Source: Leptobrachium leishanense (Eukaryota; Chordata; Amphibia; Anura; Megophryidae). From it: 64,000 nt of DNA. The notes under the pieces were generated by a model. The model did not search any database. It saw only the letters and a program-made list of their open reading frames with translations, and was not told the origin of the DNA. Shown here piece after piece: positions 41,970-53,068 of this stretch. The stretch covers positions 63,470,637 through 63,534,636 of the forward strand of contig CM019067.1 of NCBI GenBank assembly GCA_009667805.1. Reading direction: 5' to 3'. The translations under genes were made by a program, and so were the position numbers. Positions within the stretch are counted from its first letter, which is position 1, and each line of letters begins with the position of its first letter.

Positions 41970-44440
41970 ACGACGTAATAGTAAAAGTGCGGAAAAATCA
42001 ATAATAAGAATCATGATAAAGGAACATATAAGGGAGCATTCGGTTCAGTCAGAGGCGCGAAGGGAAGAACAAGGGTACCAATAGCTACATGGGAGAAATT
42101 GGAGCAAGGGTTGGAGAGGATGGCGTCCCTCCACCATTTCTGCGGAATACAAAACAAGCAGTGTATTGTAATGAGGATTGGATCGTTGTGCGCATGGATG
42201 GTGTTAGTGAAGGGAAATAGTGCTGCCACATGGTGACAATTTATTTAGTATGCAGTTCTTTATCAGAAAAGGTGTAGATCCAATCCATGCGAGAAAGGTA
42301 ATTCAGTTTATTTTTAAAACGGGCAATGGGGATCGGTTCAGAGTGATTCCAGGCTTGTAAAATCGTTTTACGCCCCACCGCTGCCACCAAGGATAGGAAG
42401 CGCTTATTTTTAGTGTTGAAAGTGAGAGAAGGATCCAGAATCAGAAAAGCAGGTGTTAAAGGTAGGGAGAGTTTTGTGATAGAAAGAATAAATGAGTGGA
42501 CAGAGGACCAAAATCTTTGGGCCACAGGACAACTCCAAAAACAATGATAGAGGTCAGCGTGTGCGTTATTGCATTTAAAGCAGGAGGAGTCAGGTTTCCG
42601 ACCCATTAAGTGTAGTCTGTGTGGGGAGTAGTAGGCATAATGCAGTGTTTTTATAAACAGTTCAGGCAGGGTTATTCAAAGAGATCCGAATTGCTGGCGA
42701 AAGGTAACCGAACGCTGAAATTCAGCTTACGGTTACCTTTCTTGGCCATTCGGCTATTCAAAGAGCAGTCAGTTTGCCAAATGTTGGCGAATTGCCTGCA
42801 CATACGGTGCCTGTTCGGTGCCTGTTCGAGGGCAGTGGAATCCCCATAGAGAAGCACTGCTTCGGCTATTCAGAGAACACAAACCAGCAGTGAAAGGTTC
42901 CTGAAATGCCCTGCCATTCGGTAGTTTCATTCGACAGGTTTATTCATCCGAATCCCATAGGCTTCAATGTTAAAAATATTCCAGTTTTAATCCAATATCT
43001 AATAAACCATTGATTATAATATTCTGCAGTAAAAAGTCTCGTCATTTTTAAATTTTTTAGGATCTTTTAGGCATTTTTTGCAAACATTTTTTTTCAGTTT
43101 TTTTTCTTTAATCGTTTTTTCTTTTTCTGTAACGGCCCTTTTTATTATCATTCATTGGATCTTATATGTAAATTTCAGACATTCTCGTTCTGTAGTTTCT
43201 TTGCTAACAGCGTTTCACTTTTCAAACATTCAAGCAAACTGTTTTTTTGTTTTTTTTTTCATTCCATTCATCTGCGGTGTCTGTTTTTTGCGGCGGCTGC
43301 TCTGCGCTGTGATCGGCTCCTGCTCGGGTTTCTCCGGCGTGTTTGGTGGGGTTAATCCAGATGTTTTTACCGGTTTCGGTGTGCATTCGTCTGGGTTTGC
43401 GGTGAGTTTTCGGCGGGTTTTTGGCAGCTTTTCATTTCGACGGCCCTGTGGTGCTTGCTGAATACACCGCAGGGTCGCCGAAATGGGATCGCCAAATCAC
43501 ACCAAATTGAAGAGAACGAGAAGTCACCGAACGTGCAGTGACTTTTCGATTCTCTTTGAATAACCCTGATGGTATGATACCGTGGTTAAGAATTTAACCA
43601 GATATGCATGTGCAGATATTAAATCATCCATAGAGTGGGTGGGGAAATGTCTAAGCCATTGTACAGGTCCTGTTGTGATGGTGGGCCAGTCGACTACATG
43701 TCTGATGATGGCGTATAATGAGGAAATAGAGTAGTCAAGTTGTGGTCTATTTTTGATGTGACTGTCAAGGCGATTGTGTCAATCTGTTGTTGTGAAGGTG
43801 GCTGTAGTTTTAATAAGGTATGAGCAGAGTTGGAAGTAGGCGAACCATGGAAAGGGCAGTAGGGGGCATTTATTTTTAGAGCAATGAGTGACAGGATGGT
43901 TTTAGTGGAAGGATGCAGAAATTGATGTAAGTAACTTAGTCCACCCTTCATCCAATCGTGAAAGGGGTAGTATGTTTGTCCGTTAGCAAAATCAGTATTG
44001 TTCACTAAGGGTAAAAAGAGGGATGACATGGGGAGGACATTTAGTTTGATGTGTGTCAATTTCCACGCCTTAATAGTGGTGGCAATCAACGGGTTACATT
44101 GCAAGGGTTCAGGGATCTTTCTATAGGGACAATGTAGTAAGAAGGGGAGAGAAATATTGGGAGACCAGGCGGCGTCCAAAGGGACATCATAAAATTGAGA
44201 GCAGCCTTTAATCCAGTCCACGGCATGACGGCAATGTGCCCCTAAATTATATTCTTGCGTGTTGGGTAAATTAAGACCTCCACGTTGTTTAGATTGATAG
44301 AGTTTGGTCAAACTAAGCCTCACCGCGGTGCCCCCCCCCCACATCATTTTTCGGAGAGCAATATTCAGTAGTTTCTCATCTTTGGAGGAGAGGAGGACTG
44401 GTAAAACCTGCAGTGGATAGAGTAGTTTGGGGAAGATAAA
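41970..44440 (-). pseudogene. L1-like ORF2 C-terminal fragment, split by MITE
   Basis: The minus strand encodes the end of an L1-type ORF2. At 43694-44347 it runs from RKMMWGGGTAVRLSLTKLY through QRGGLNLPNTQEYNLGAHCR and HAVDWIKG. At 42241-42606 it encodes RKPDSSCFKCNNAHADLYHC, FWSCP and AQRFW, the cysteine/histidine-rich tail of vertebrate L1 ORF2 (C-x2-C...H-x-x-x-x-C pattern). Sequence up to about 44440 adds YPLQVLPVLLSSKDEKLL. The MITE at 42667-43568 separates the two pieces. Endonuclease and RT core are missing, so the copy is 5'-truncated. The 3' end near 41930-41970 is A/T-rich without a clear poly(A). Confidence 0.85.
42667..43568 (+). mobile_element. CAGGG-family MITE, copy C
   Basis: A 902-bp element with ends CAGGGTTATTCAAAGAGA and TCTCTTTGAATAACCCTG. 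Flanks AGG and ATG do not form a clean TSD. It interrupts the L1 ORF2 fragment. The 127-codon frame at 43078 is in its T-rich core and is not a gene. Confidence 0.85.
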
Positions 44441-44803
44441 AAAATTTAAAACACAAATGACTCGGTAGTGAAAGGGTTAACCCCGATTCCTCCCATGTTT
44501 TTTTAAGTAAGAGTGAAAGCAAAAGGCTTACATTGAATCACATGTAGTCATCGCCCGCCTTTTTTTTGTCACCACCAGGTATCCAGCTTTAGGAAATATC
44601 CAAATACCCAGTAGTCCGGTGGGATTGAGGACAATATAGCGCAAGGGCGCACGCCGCTACTCAAATGCTTGTTATTTTTAAAAGTAAGAGAGAAAGGGTT
44701 AGGTTTACATTGAGCCTCAAGTAGTCATAACCTCTATTTCTTTTCAGCATCTGATATCCAAGTATTCAGCTACAGGAAATATCCAAATGTCCAGTGAGAT
44801 GGA
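44441..44803. repeat. Diverged direct duplication beside TTAA-end fragment
   Basis: A TAGTGAAAGGGTTAA string at 44466-44480 resembles a TTAA-element right end. Two diverged copies of a roughly 220-bp segment follow: TAAGAGTGAAAGC...GGAAATATCCAAATACCCAG (from 44508) and TAAGAGAGAAAGG...GGAAATATCCAAATGTCCAG (from 44685). Confidence 0.5.
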
Positions 44804-45276
44804 TGTAACGGTTGGTGGGGTGGGGAGTCCAGTAATGCAGAGGTTCACAGATACACAGACAGAAGGGACCAGGATTCTTGGGAGACACTGGGAATGTACC
44901 TTGGGGTGGCAGACAGGACACAAGAGGGACTCCAGGCAAGGTACAAGTGGGTATCCCAAGAGAATGGTCAAGACGGTCCGTTGGTCAGACGCTGGCAGAA
45001 GACGGGTAATCGGTGGGCAAGCAGGAGGGCTGGTACACGAGAGGTCAATAGTAATATCAGGGAGCTCAGGAAATAAGTCTGGTTAGTAACACAGTTTAGC
45101 AGGTTAATGCTGAAGCATTGCTGGGTGGGAGGAGCAGACCTTTATTCTAGCAGGAAGATGTGGGGTGTTTTACTGTTTGTGTACCAGAACTCAGAGCTGA
45201 GCATAAGGCAGCACTTTCCATGTGCTGCCTGAGCATGGATGGAAGGCAGGGTACAGTCAGCGGCGGGGGCATGACA
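44804..45276 (-). mobile_element. Solo LTR, 473 bp, minus orientation
   Basis: Reads TGTAACGGTTGG...GGGGCATGACA on the plus strand. On the minus strand it starts TGTCATGCCCCC and ends CCAACCGTTACA, like 33310-34124, with AGAATAAAGGTCTGCTCC as a likely polyadenylation region. Flanks are ATGGA and AGGGA, a 5-bp TSD with one mismatch. Confidence 0.75.
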
Positions 45277-45382
45277 AGGGAGGACAATCAGTGCAAGCAT
45301 GGCAAGGGTGCACACAACTAATCGAATGCATTTCTCAACAAAACAAGAGAAATGTTTTTAGGGCACTATTACAATCCTAGCA

Positions 45383-46903
45383 TTAACCCTTTCGCTGCTG
45401 AGGCTTTTCACACCTCTGTGCTGAGGTCATTTTTACCAGTTTTGCTCATCATGTTTAAACGTGTTTTGAAGGCTTATTTTAGTATATGACCCAGACATAT
45501 TATATATCGTTCTTTCCGTCAGACTCGGTAGATTCATAATATGTCATTATTATATGTATACGTTATGTCATGTCTGTATATTATAACAAAAAATGCAATA
45601 AAATATGTATTTTCAATAATTTACAACGTGTAAAGTGTTTTTTTTCACATTTTAACATGCGAGCAATTGCGGTTATATTTTGTATGGGGTGCGCTTGATA
45701 AAAAAATTAGAGATGGGGTCTCGTTACATTTTTTTGGGGAAAATTACACGATTTTTAACAAACTCACCGCATACAAAAATCGTTAGTGCAGCATCATTGT
45801 TCACATTATAATTGAAATGGGAACAATATTGCTGCATTAACGAACCAAAAAAAGAAAAAAAAAGTTTTGTTTTTTTTTATAATTTTTTTTTAACCCTTTC
45901 GCTGCTGAGGCTTTTCCCGTCCCTGTGCTGAGGTCATTTTTACCGGTTTTGCTCATCATGTTTAAACGTGTTTTGAAGGCTTATTTTAGTATATGACCCA
46001 GACATATTATATATCGTTCTTTCCGTCAGACTCGGTAGATTCATAATATGTCATTATTATATGTATACGTTATGTCATGTCTGTATATTATAACAAAAAA
46101 TGCAATAAAATATGTATTTTCAATAATTTACAATGTGTAAAGTGTTTTTTTTCACATTTTAACATGCGAGCAATTGCGGTTATATTTTGTATGGGGTGCG
46201 CTTGATAAAAAAATTAGAGATGGGGTCTCGTTACATTTTTTTGGGGAAAATTACACGATTTTTAACAAACTCACCGCATACAAAAATCGTTAGTGCAGCA
46301 TCATTGTTCACATTATAATTGAAATGGGAACAATATTGCTGCATTAACGAACCAAAAAAAGAAAAAAAAAGTTTTGTTTTTTTTTATAATTTTTTTTTAA
46401 CCCTTTCGCTGCTGAGGCTTTTCCCGTCCCTGTGCTGAGGTCATTTTTACCGGTTTTGCTCATCATGTTTAAACGTGTTTTGAAGGCTTATTTTAGTATA
46501 TGACCCAGACATATTATATATCGTTCTTTCCGTCAGACTCGGTAGATTCATAATATGTCATTATTATATGTATACGTTATGTCATGTCTGTATATTATAA
46601 CAAAAAATGCAATAAAATATGTATTTTCAATAATTTACAATGTGTAAAGTGTTTTTTTTCACATTTTAACATGCGAGCAATTGCGGTTATATTTTGTATG
46701 GGGTGCGCTTGTTAAAAAATTAGAGATGGGGTCTCGTTACATTTTTTGGGGGGAAAATTACACTATTTTTAACAAACGCACCGCATACAAAAATCGTTAG
46801 TGCAGCATCATTGTTCACATTATAATTGAAATGGGAACAATATTGCTGCATTAACAAACCAAAAAAAAGAAAAAAAAAGTGTTTATTTTTTTTTTTATAA
46901 TTT
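45383..46903. repeat. 507-bp tandem triplication
   Basis: TTAACCCTTTCGCTGCTGAG starts at 45383, 45890 and 46397, both spacings exactly 507 bp. Copies 2 and 3 share TTTTCCCGTCCCTGTG where copy 1 has TTTTCACACCTCTGTG. Otherwise only scattered differences are visible, mainly in homopolymers. Each unit begins with TTAA plus the terminal repeat, so every unit has its own left element end. Confidence 0.95.
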
Positions 46904-47638
46904 TTTTTTAATTTTTTTTTTTTTTATTTTTCATTTTTTTTTTTTTTTACAAAATTTTTCACTTTCATGTTTGGTATAGTTGGAACGGCCATGCTCTGGC
47001 CGATCCAACCATACCAAAATTTAACCCCTAGCTGCCACGGATCGGGAGATAGGGAGTTCATTGGAACTCCCTATCTCCACAGTTGGTGGCAGTTAAGGGT
47101 TAAGTCCAGGACTGGCGTCATCGTGCTACGCACGATGACGCCAGTCCTCAGGGGGAGTTCCCGGAGGCTTGGCCGACATCCAAGATGTCGGCCAGCTCCG
47201 GGAAAGGATCGCAAACCGGCGCTTTTCAGCGCATATTCGCGATCCAGCTCCCCAGGGGTTAATGCCAGGCATCATTTGGAAGGGCAGGCTGTGCCCTTCC
47301 AAATGATGCCTGGGTTAACCCCCGCAGAGCCGCCGATCGGGAGGGAGAGAGGTCCGAAGGACCTCCCCCCCCTCCCTTTCAGGCGCCTCCTCCGCACATG
47401 CGGGGGGGCGCCTGAATTTGGTGTCATCGCGCTGCCGCGATGACACCAAATTCCGGCGGCTGCTGTTCCGGATGCCGGGCTGACATCCAGGATGTCAGCC
47501 CGCACCGGAGGGGCCAGCGATTGGCCGGAACCCGGCCGAACGCTGACCCCAATGGGAGGACGCGCTCAGCGCGTCCTCCGCATACCAGCGGGAATGCTGA
47601 GGACGCGCTGAGCGCGTCCTCAGCAGCGAAGTGGTTAA
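45383..47638 (+). mobile_element. TTAA element with triplicated left arm
   Basis: Bounded by TTAA at 45383 and 47635. Ends CCCTTTCGCTGCTGAGG and CCTCAGCAGCGAAGTGG are inverted with one or two changes, typical of a piggyBac-like non-autonomous element. The AT-rich left arm is present three times in tandem (45383, 45890, 46397). The GC-rich right arm follows (46967-47638), with TGGCGTCATCGTGCTACGCA and two GGACGCGCTNAGCGCGTCC palindromes. The 158-codon frame at 46967 is a chance frame. No transposase was seen. Confidence 0.85.
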
Positions 47639-47697
47639 AATATATTTTTATTTTAATTTTTAATTTTTATTTTTTTTAAAAAACTTTTTTCACAGTA

Positions 47698-48099
47698 GTG
47701 TTTGGTATCGTTGGAACGGCCATGCTCTGGCCGATCCAACCATACCAAACTTTAACCCCTAGCTGCCACGGATCGGGAGATAGGGAGTTCATTGGAACTC
47801 CCTATCTCCACCGTTGGTGGCAGTTAGGGGTTAACTCTAGGACTGGCGTCATCGTGCTATGCACGATAACGCCAGTCCTCAGGGGGAGTTCCCAGAGGCT
47901 TGGCCGACATCCAAAATGTCGGCCAGCTCCGGGAAAGGATCATGAACCGGCGCTTTTCAGCACCGATTCGCGATCCAGCTCCCCAGGGGTTAACCCCTGC
48001 TGAACCCGGCCAAAGGGAGGACACGCTCAGCGCGTCCTCCGCACTGCAGGAGCCATGCGGAGGACGCGCTGAGCGCGTCCTCCGCATGGAAGTGGTTAA
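47698..48099 (+). mobile_element. Duplicated right arm of the TTAA element
   Basis: Repeats 46967-47638 (TTTGGTATCGTTGGAACGGC, CTAGCTGCCACGGATCGGG, CAGTCCTCAGGGGGAGTTCC) but lacks about 270 bp in the middle. It ends GGAAGTGGTTAA at 48099 with two further GGACGCGCT-type palindromes. No left TTAA end is attached, so it is a partial tandem duplicate. Confidence 0.8.
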
Positions 48100-48424
48100 A
48101 ACGCAGGCGCAAGGGAGGAAAAACTGCACCTGCAGTTTTTCCCCTTGCGCCCGCTTTTTAATGCTGGATTACAATGCAGCTGCGTAAAATGCTGCCTGTA
48201 TTGTTTCCGCCCGTTAAAATGCTGGATGCTCGCGGCATAGAGCCCGTACTGTTTTGTGGATTCTCAGTTGGAAGGCACAGAAAGATGATTTTTATTTGAT
48301 CTTCATTTTGATAAAGAAACATTAAAAATCCACACATGCTGCTCATTATCACAAAGCTAACCGATTCTTACGATAATTAATTTGCTCGTATATCAGGGCA
48401 AATTTCATAAGCAGTTCGATAACT

Positions 48425-48822
48425 TTAACCCCTTCACTACTGTAATTGTGTATACACTATCAGCAGCAGCAGACACAGCAGCCTGGGGATGTCATAACAT
48501 GATCTGGAGCTATGCTGTATCTTTACAAAGTTTGTTTGTTGAAAATACATTTTGTTTGGGCTCCAAAAGGTGCCTCTAAAGTTTTACCGTCATGATGTCC
48601 GAAGTGCTAGCACTTTTAAAAATCAGCTGAGCAATGTCTCAATTGGACTTTTCCCCAGATGATTATGCACGGAGCTCAGAACTGTAGTAACTCCTTTTTT
48701 CCAGCAGATGGCGACCTATTCCTAAATTCCTTCTTACTGTATAACTAATTAAGAATGTTTTTCAAAAAAACACTGTCAGGAACCAATTTTTTTGGAAAAC
48801 CACTTGTTAGCGAATGGGTTAA
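48425..48822 (+). mobile_element. Possible short TTAA element
   Basis: Starts TTAACCCCTTCACTAC and ends TTAGCGAATGGGTTAA, an imperfect inverted pair with TTAA at both outer edges, 398 bp apart. The body does not match the other TTAA elements. Confidence 0.45.
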
Positions 48823-49920
48823 TGATGATTTTAAAAAAAAACCACAGAAAAAGACCTACACTTACAAAAATATGTTTCTAACATCTCTTTTTTATGTCAA
48901 CAAAATGTTTAATGGTATGTAATGGATTGTCTTGATTCTTTTGCTCTTTTATTTCTAAATAACACAAAATTGTACATTTTGAAAGGCTCAACTATTTTGT
49001 ACAACTTTGAACTTCGCTTAATTTGCATCAATCAAAAAGGCAGACAAGTAAATAGTTCTGCATCAAATTTGTGATAATTGCCTCAATTATGACGTTTACA
49101 GACTTTATCAGTTTAGCACAGAATGTAGCAAACGAGTACACAGCTTTAAATAGTACACAGCGTCCTTGCATGATCCCTATTTGTACATCCAGATATGTTT
49201 TGAAAATGTTAGTTCATTAAATCCATAAATTTATCTTTTTAAATTGAAATTATGTGTTAATTCGTTCTTCAGTGACGATCATACTGCTTATAAAGATTTT
49301 ATAAACATTGCGCTAAAAAGGGAAATTAATTGCTAGTTAAATAATTCATACTTTCCTCTTGGGTTATTACTTAGTTTCTTCAGAAGTATTTCCTCAACTA
49401 CTGTGAAGTGTGCTTAATTTTAATATTCCATACAGAAAATTAATTAGCGGGAGATTTTTCCTTTTTTTGTGTGCAAAGGTTAGCAATGTATGATACATTT
49501 CTGATGTAACACAAAATAAAAACAGAGGTGTTAAGCTTGGCAAGGGAGAACAATATTGCTAATGAGTCTGCAATCATTATAGCCTAGTATTATTGTGTTT
49601 AATATATTAATAAATGCATAACCTTAGAGAACATAGTTTGCAATTTAGGTTATTATTCCCGAATGCCGCATCGTTCATACATTATTTTGAATTGTTGGTT
49701 AATTAGTGAAGTGACAGAAACACATACAGTGCTTTGTCTTGATCCTCGTAGTTCAGCAATAGTCTGCATTTCAAGTTCTACATATCATTTTTCCCGGATG
49801 TTTTTCTATAATTAGTCAGAGGATTCGTGCTCTACATTTTTAAGGTGGCTTAACAGCGCGTCTCGATATGGAAAGTGTTTTTGGTTTAACCAGAATATCA
49901 CGTATATAAGTGCTACCTTG
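48823..49920. other. No recognised feature
   Basis: AT-rich, apparently single-copy. No frame above 60 codons outside its right edge, no tandem repeat, and no element ends. Confidence 0.55.
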
Positions 49921-50060
49921 GATGCCTGATAGCTTGGAGGCCTGCTCATAACACCAACATGGATGCTCCCCTGAGCCTGGCTCCCCAGAAGTCCTGCTTT
50001 TAAGTGACCCTGCATACAAGTGGCAACAGGAGTTGACAACTGGAGTCCCATTCATCCATC
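49921..50060. repeat. Dispersed repeat, also at 53315-53445
   Basis: GGAGGCCTGCT(C/T)ATAACACCA, CTCCCCTGAGCCTGGCTCCC, CAGAAGTCCTGCTTT and AGTGGCAACA(G/A) align by eye with 53328-53440. The two copies lie on either side of the hAT at 50152-53068, in the same orientation. Confidence 0.7.
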
Positions 50061-50554
50061 CATCTCATGCCTGTATGCCCAGCTAACATCATTCTTCAAC
50101 GATCATAACCACAGTCATCTTTCATCTCCTTTATTCCAGGTATGTTAGCCCCAGGGCCGGATTAACATAGGGGCTGATGGAGCAGCAGCTCCATGATCCA
50201 GAATAGGCCCAGAGAAAGGAAAATATGTCTGCATTGATGGGTATTTGGACCCCTGTATCTCCAACCTCAAAGAAGCTATACGGTCAGGTGAGGTATCACT
50301 GGAAAGGCCAGAGCATGCCCTTTCCAATGATATCAAACACGACCAGGTTTTGTGTAACAATAAAAATAAAATAATAAATATTTCTTTATTTTTTCTAACT
50401 AATGTGACCATGTAAAATCTAAAAGAGATAAAAAAAAAATATTTATATATTTTTAGTTCAAAGCAATAGCATTGTCCAATTGTCACGTATAAGATGAGCA
50501 ATACCACTTCCATTACTCACCTTCTCATTTCCCAAGGTCAGTATTTTATAAACA

Positions 50555-51636
50555 CAGGGTTATTCAAAGAGATCCGAATGGCTGGAGAAAGGTAACCGAA
50601 CGCTGAAAATCAACGTTTGGTTACCTTTCTTGGCCATTCGGCTATCCAGAGAGCAGACAATGCGCCAAATCCTGGCGAATTGCCTGCACATTCGGTGCGT
50701 GTTCCAGGGCAGTGAAATCCCCATAAAAAAGCACTGCTTCGGCTATTCAGAGAACACAAACCAGCAGTGAAAGGTTCCCCTAATGCCCTGCCATTCGGTG
50801 GTTTAATTCGACAGGTTTATTCAGGAGAATCCCATAGGCTTCAATGTTAAAATTATTCCCGTTTTAATTCAATATCTAATAAACCATTCATTATAATATT
50901 CTGCAGTAAAGAGTCACTTTACCAATAGATTTTTTTAATATATATTTTAAGCATTTTTTTGGATTTTTTTTTTTAAAAAGTCCGATTTTTTTTTTTCTTT
51001 TAAGTTTACTTATTTTTTCTGTAACAGCCCTCTTTATTATCATTCCCTGGACCTCATATGTAAATTTCAGACATTTTCACTTTCTTTGCAAACAGCGTTT
51101 CACTTTTCAAACATTCAAGCAAACTGTTTTCCCACAGGGTTATTCAGAGAGCGTGAAAAGCAGGAGAATGACTGGAGAATGAAAAATTCTAGGTCAAAAT
51201 AGCCGATTTGGAAAGTGAGATGAAGGGGAGAATTTTTCTGGTTTGGCTATTTTGACCTAGAATTTTTCATTCTCCAGTCATTCTCCTGCTTTTCACGCTC
51301 TCTGAATAACCCTGCTAATTTATTCACAGCCTTTGTCTGCGGTGTCGGCTTTTTCCGGCGGCTTCGCTGCGTGTGATCGGCTTCTGTTTGGGTTTTTCCG
51401 GCGTCTTCGGCTGGTTAATCCAGATGTTTTTGCGGGTTTCTGCGTGCATTCGCCGGGTTTTTGCGGTGACTTTTCGGCAGGTTTGCGGCAGCTTTTCCCT
51501 GCGCTTCGACGGCCCTGTGGTGCTTGCTGAATACACCGCAGGGTCGCCGAAATGGGATTGCCGAATCGGCCCGAATTGAAGAGAATGAAAAGTCACCGAG
51601 CATGCGGTGACTTTTCGATTCTCTTTGAATAACCCT
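50555..51636 (+). mobile_element. CAGGG-family MITE, copy D
   Basis: Ends CAGGGTTATTCAAAGAGA and TCTCTTTGAATAACCCTG. Without the nested 180-bp hairpin it is 902 bp, the same as copy C. Flanks ACA and ATA differ at one of three bases. Confidence 0.85.
51135..51314. mobile_element. 180-bp perfect-arm hairpin MITE
   Basis: The first and last 70 bases are exact reverse complements (from CAGGGTTATTCAGAGAG to GTCAAAATAGCC), around a roughly 40-bp loop. Its ends resemble the CAGGG family it has inserted into, which suggests the same transposase. Other family copies show the uninterrupted target TCTAATTTATTCAC. Perfect arms suggest recent insertion. Confidence 0.9.
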
Positions 51637-51929
51637 GATAGTCATATTATTCATAAAACACCGTCCTCCAAAACAAAAGGGAAATATTTCATTTTCTTAA
51701 TTTTTTGGTTAAAATTGTATATTTTCTCCGAAAAATGCGGTAACAGGTTCCCATTTCAATTTTTTAACAAGGATTCCCTATAGAATATGTAAGAATTAAT
51801 ATTCTTACAATTAAATAATCACAAAGGTTTGGATGATGAAATTTGAAAAAATAATTTTACACATTGAAATCTGAATGGAAATTTCCTCAAACAGTAACTG
51901 CCTAGTTAGATATACCCACATCTGCACCA

Positions 51930-52975
51930 TTAACCCTTTCACTGCTGAGGCATTTCACCGCTGTGTGCTGAGCTCATTTTTACCGCTTTCGCTCATCATG
52001 TTTAAACGCGATTTGAAGCCACATTTTATTATATGGCCCAGACATATTATATATCGTTCTTTCCGGCAGACTCGGCAAATTCATAATATATATCATTTTT
52101 ATATGTATACGTCATGTCCTGCCTGTATTTTTAGCAAACGCACCCCATAGAAAAAAATCATTAGTGCAGCATCATTGTTCAAATTATAATTGAAATGTGA
52201 ACAATATTGCTGCATTAATAAAAACAACACATGAAAAAAATACATTTTTTTTTATTTTTTATTATTATTATTTTTTTTAAATTTTGTTTTTACTTTATAC
52301 CTGGTCATGTTGGGTATCATTCGAAAGGTCATGCTCCATGACCCCCTAGCTGCCACGGTTCTGGAGATATCGGCGTTCAAACGAACCCCCTATCTCCACC
52401 AGGGGATTTCCTTGGGAAATACCTGGGCAGCTAGGGGTTCCCCGGCTATCTGACGTCATCACGCTATGCGTGAGGATGTCAGGCAGAGAGGGGGGACCCA
52501 GGGGTGGAGCTGCCATCCAAGATGGTGGCCCCCACCGGAGCTAGGCTGCAAGGTGCTGAAGTGCGACCCGGTGCCTAAGGGGTTAAAGTCAGGCATCGCT
52601 TAAAAGGGGACACTCTCCCCTTTTAAGCGGTGCCTGGCTGTTCTTTGTGGGACCTCCCGATCGGGAGGGAGAGGGATCCGAACGGATCCCCCCCTCCCTT
52701 CCAGGCGATCTCCCGGCATTGCCGGGGGGTCACCTGGAAATGACATCATCACACATAGCGCGATGACGTCTTTGACGTCAGGCGGGTCTTAACTTCAGCG
52801 TCTGAGGACGCTGAAGTCAGACCGCCACGGGACCCCGGACAGAGAGGTGAGTATCTCCGCCAGGGGATCTCCGCCAGGGGTCCCGCAAAGCTGATGATGT
52901 GTGGGACACGTCCTCAGCATACAGTGGGAGTAACTGAGGACGTGTCCCACACGTCGTAAGCAGTGAAGGGGTTAA
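51930..52975 (+). mobile_element. TTAA element, complete, 1046 bp
   Basis: Starts TTAACCCTTTCACTGCTGAG and ends GCAGTGAAGGGGTTAA. The left arm has CATCATGTTTAAACGCG and ACCCAGACATATTATATATC. The right arm has GGCATTGCCGGGGGGTC and CGCGATGACGTCTTTGACGT. It shows how the partial copy at 32015-32588 would look when whole. Confidence 0.85.
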
Positions 52976-53068
52976 ATAACCTAAAATATGGTTTAATTTC
53001 ACTAAATTCCAATAAAGCCCACCAAAATCTTCAACTCCAGGCCCACAGAGATCTTAAATCCGGCCCTG

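Larger units (their letters stand above)
50152..53068 (+). mobile_element. hAT element with nested MITEs
   Basis: Ends CAGGGCCGGATTAACATAG and TAAATCCGGCCCTG are inverted and typical of hAT. Flanks GTTAGCCC and GTTAGCTG agree at six of eight positions, a decayed 8-bp TSD. Most of the 2917 bp consists of later insertions: a CAGGG MITE (50555-51636, itself holding a hairpin at 51135) and a TTAA element (51930-52975). About 790 bp of hAT remains. Confidence 0.8.

Noticed and set aside
46967..47443. 158-codon frame
   Set aside because: Lies in the right arm of a TTAA element and is disrupted in the second copy at 47698.
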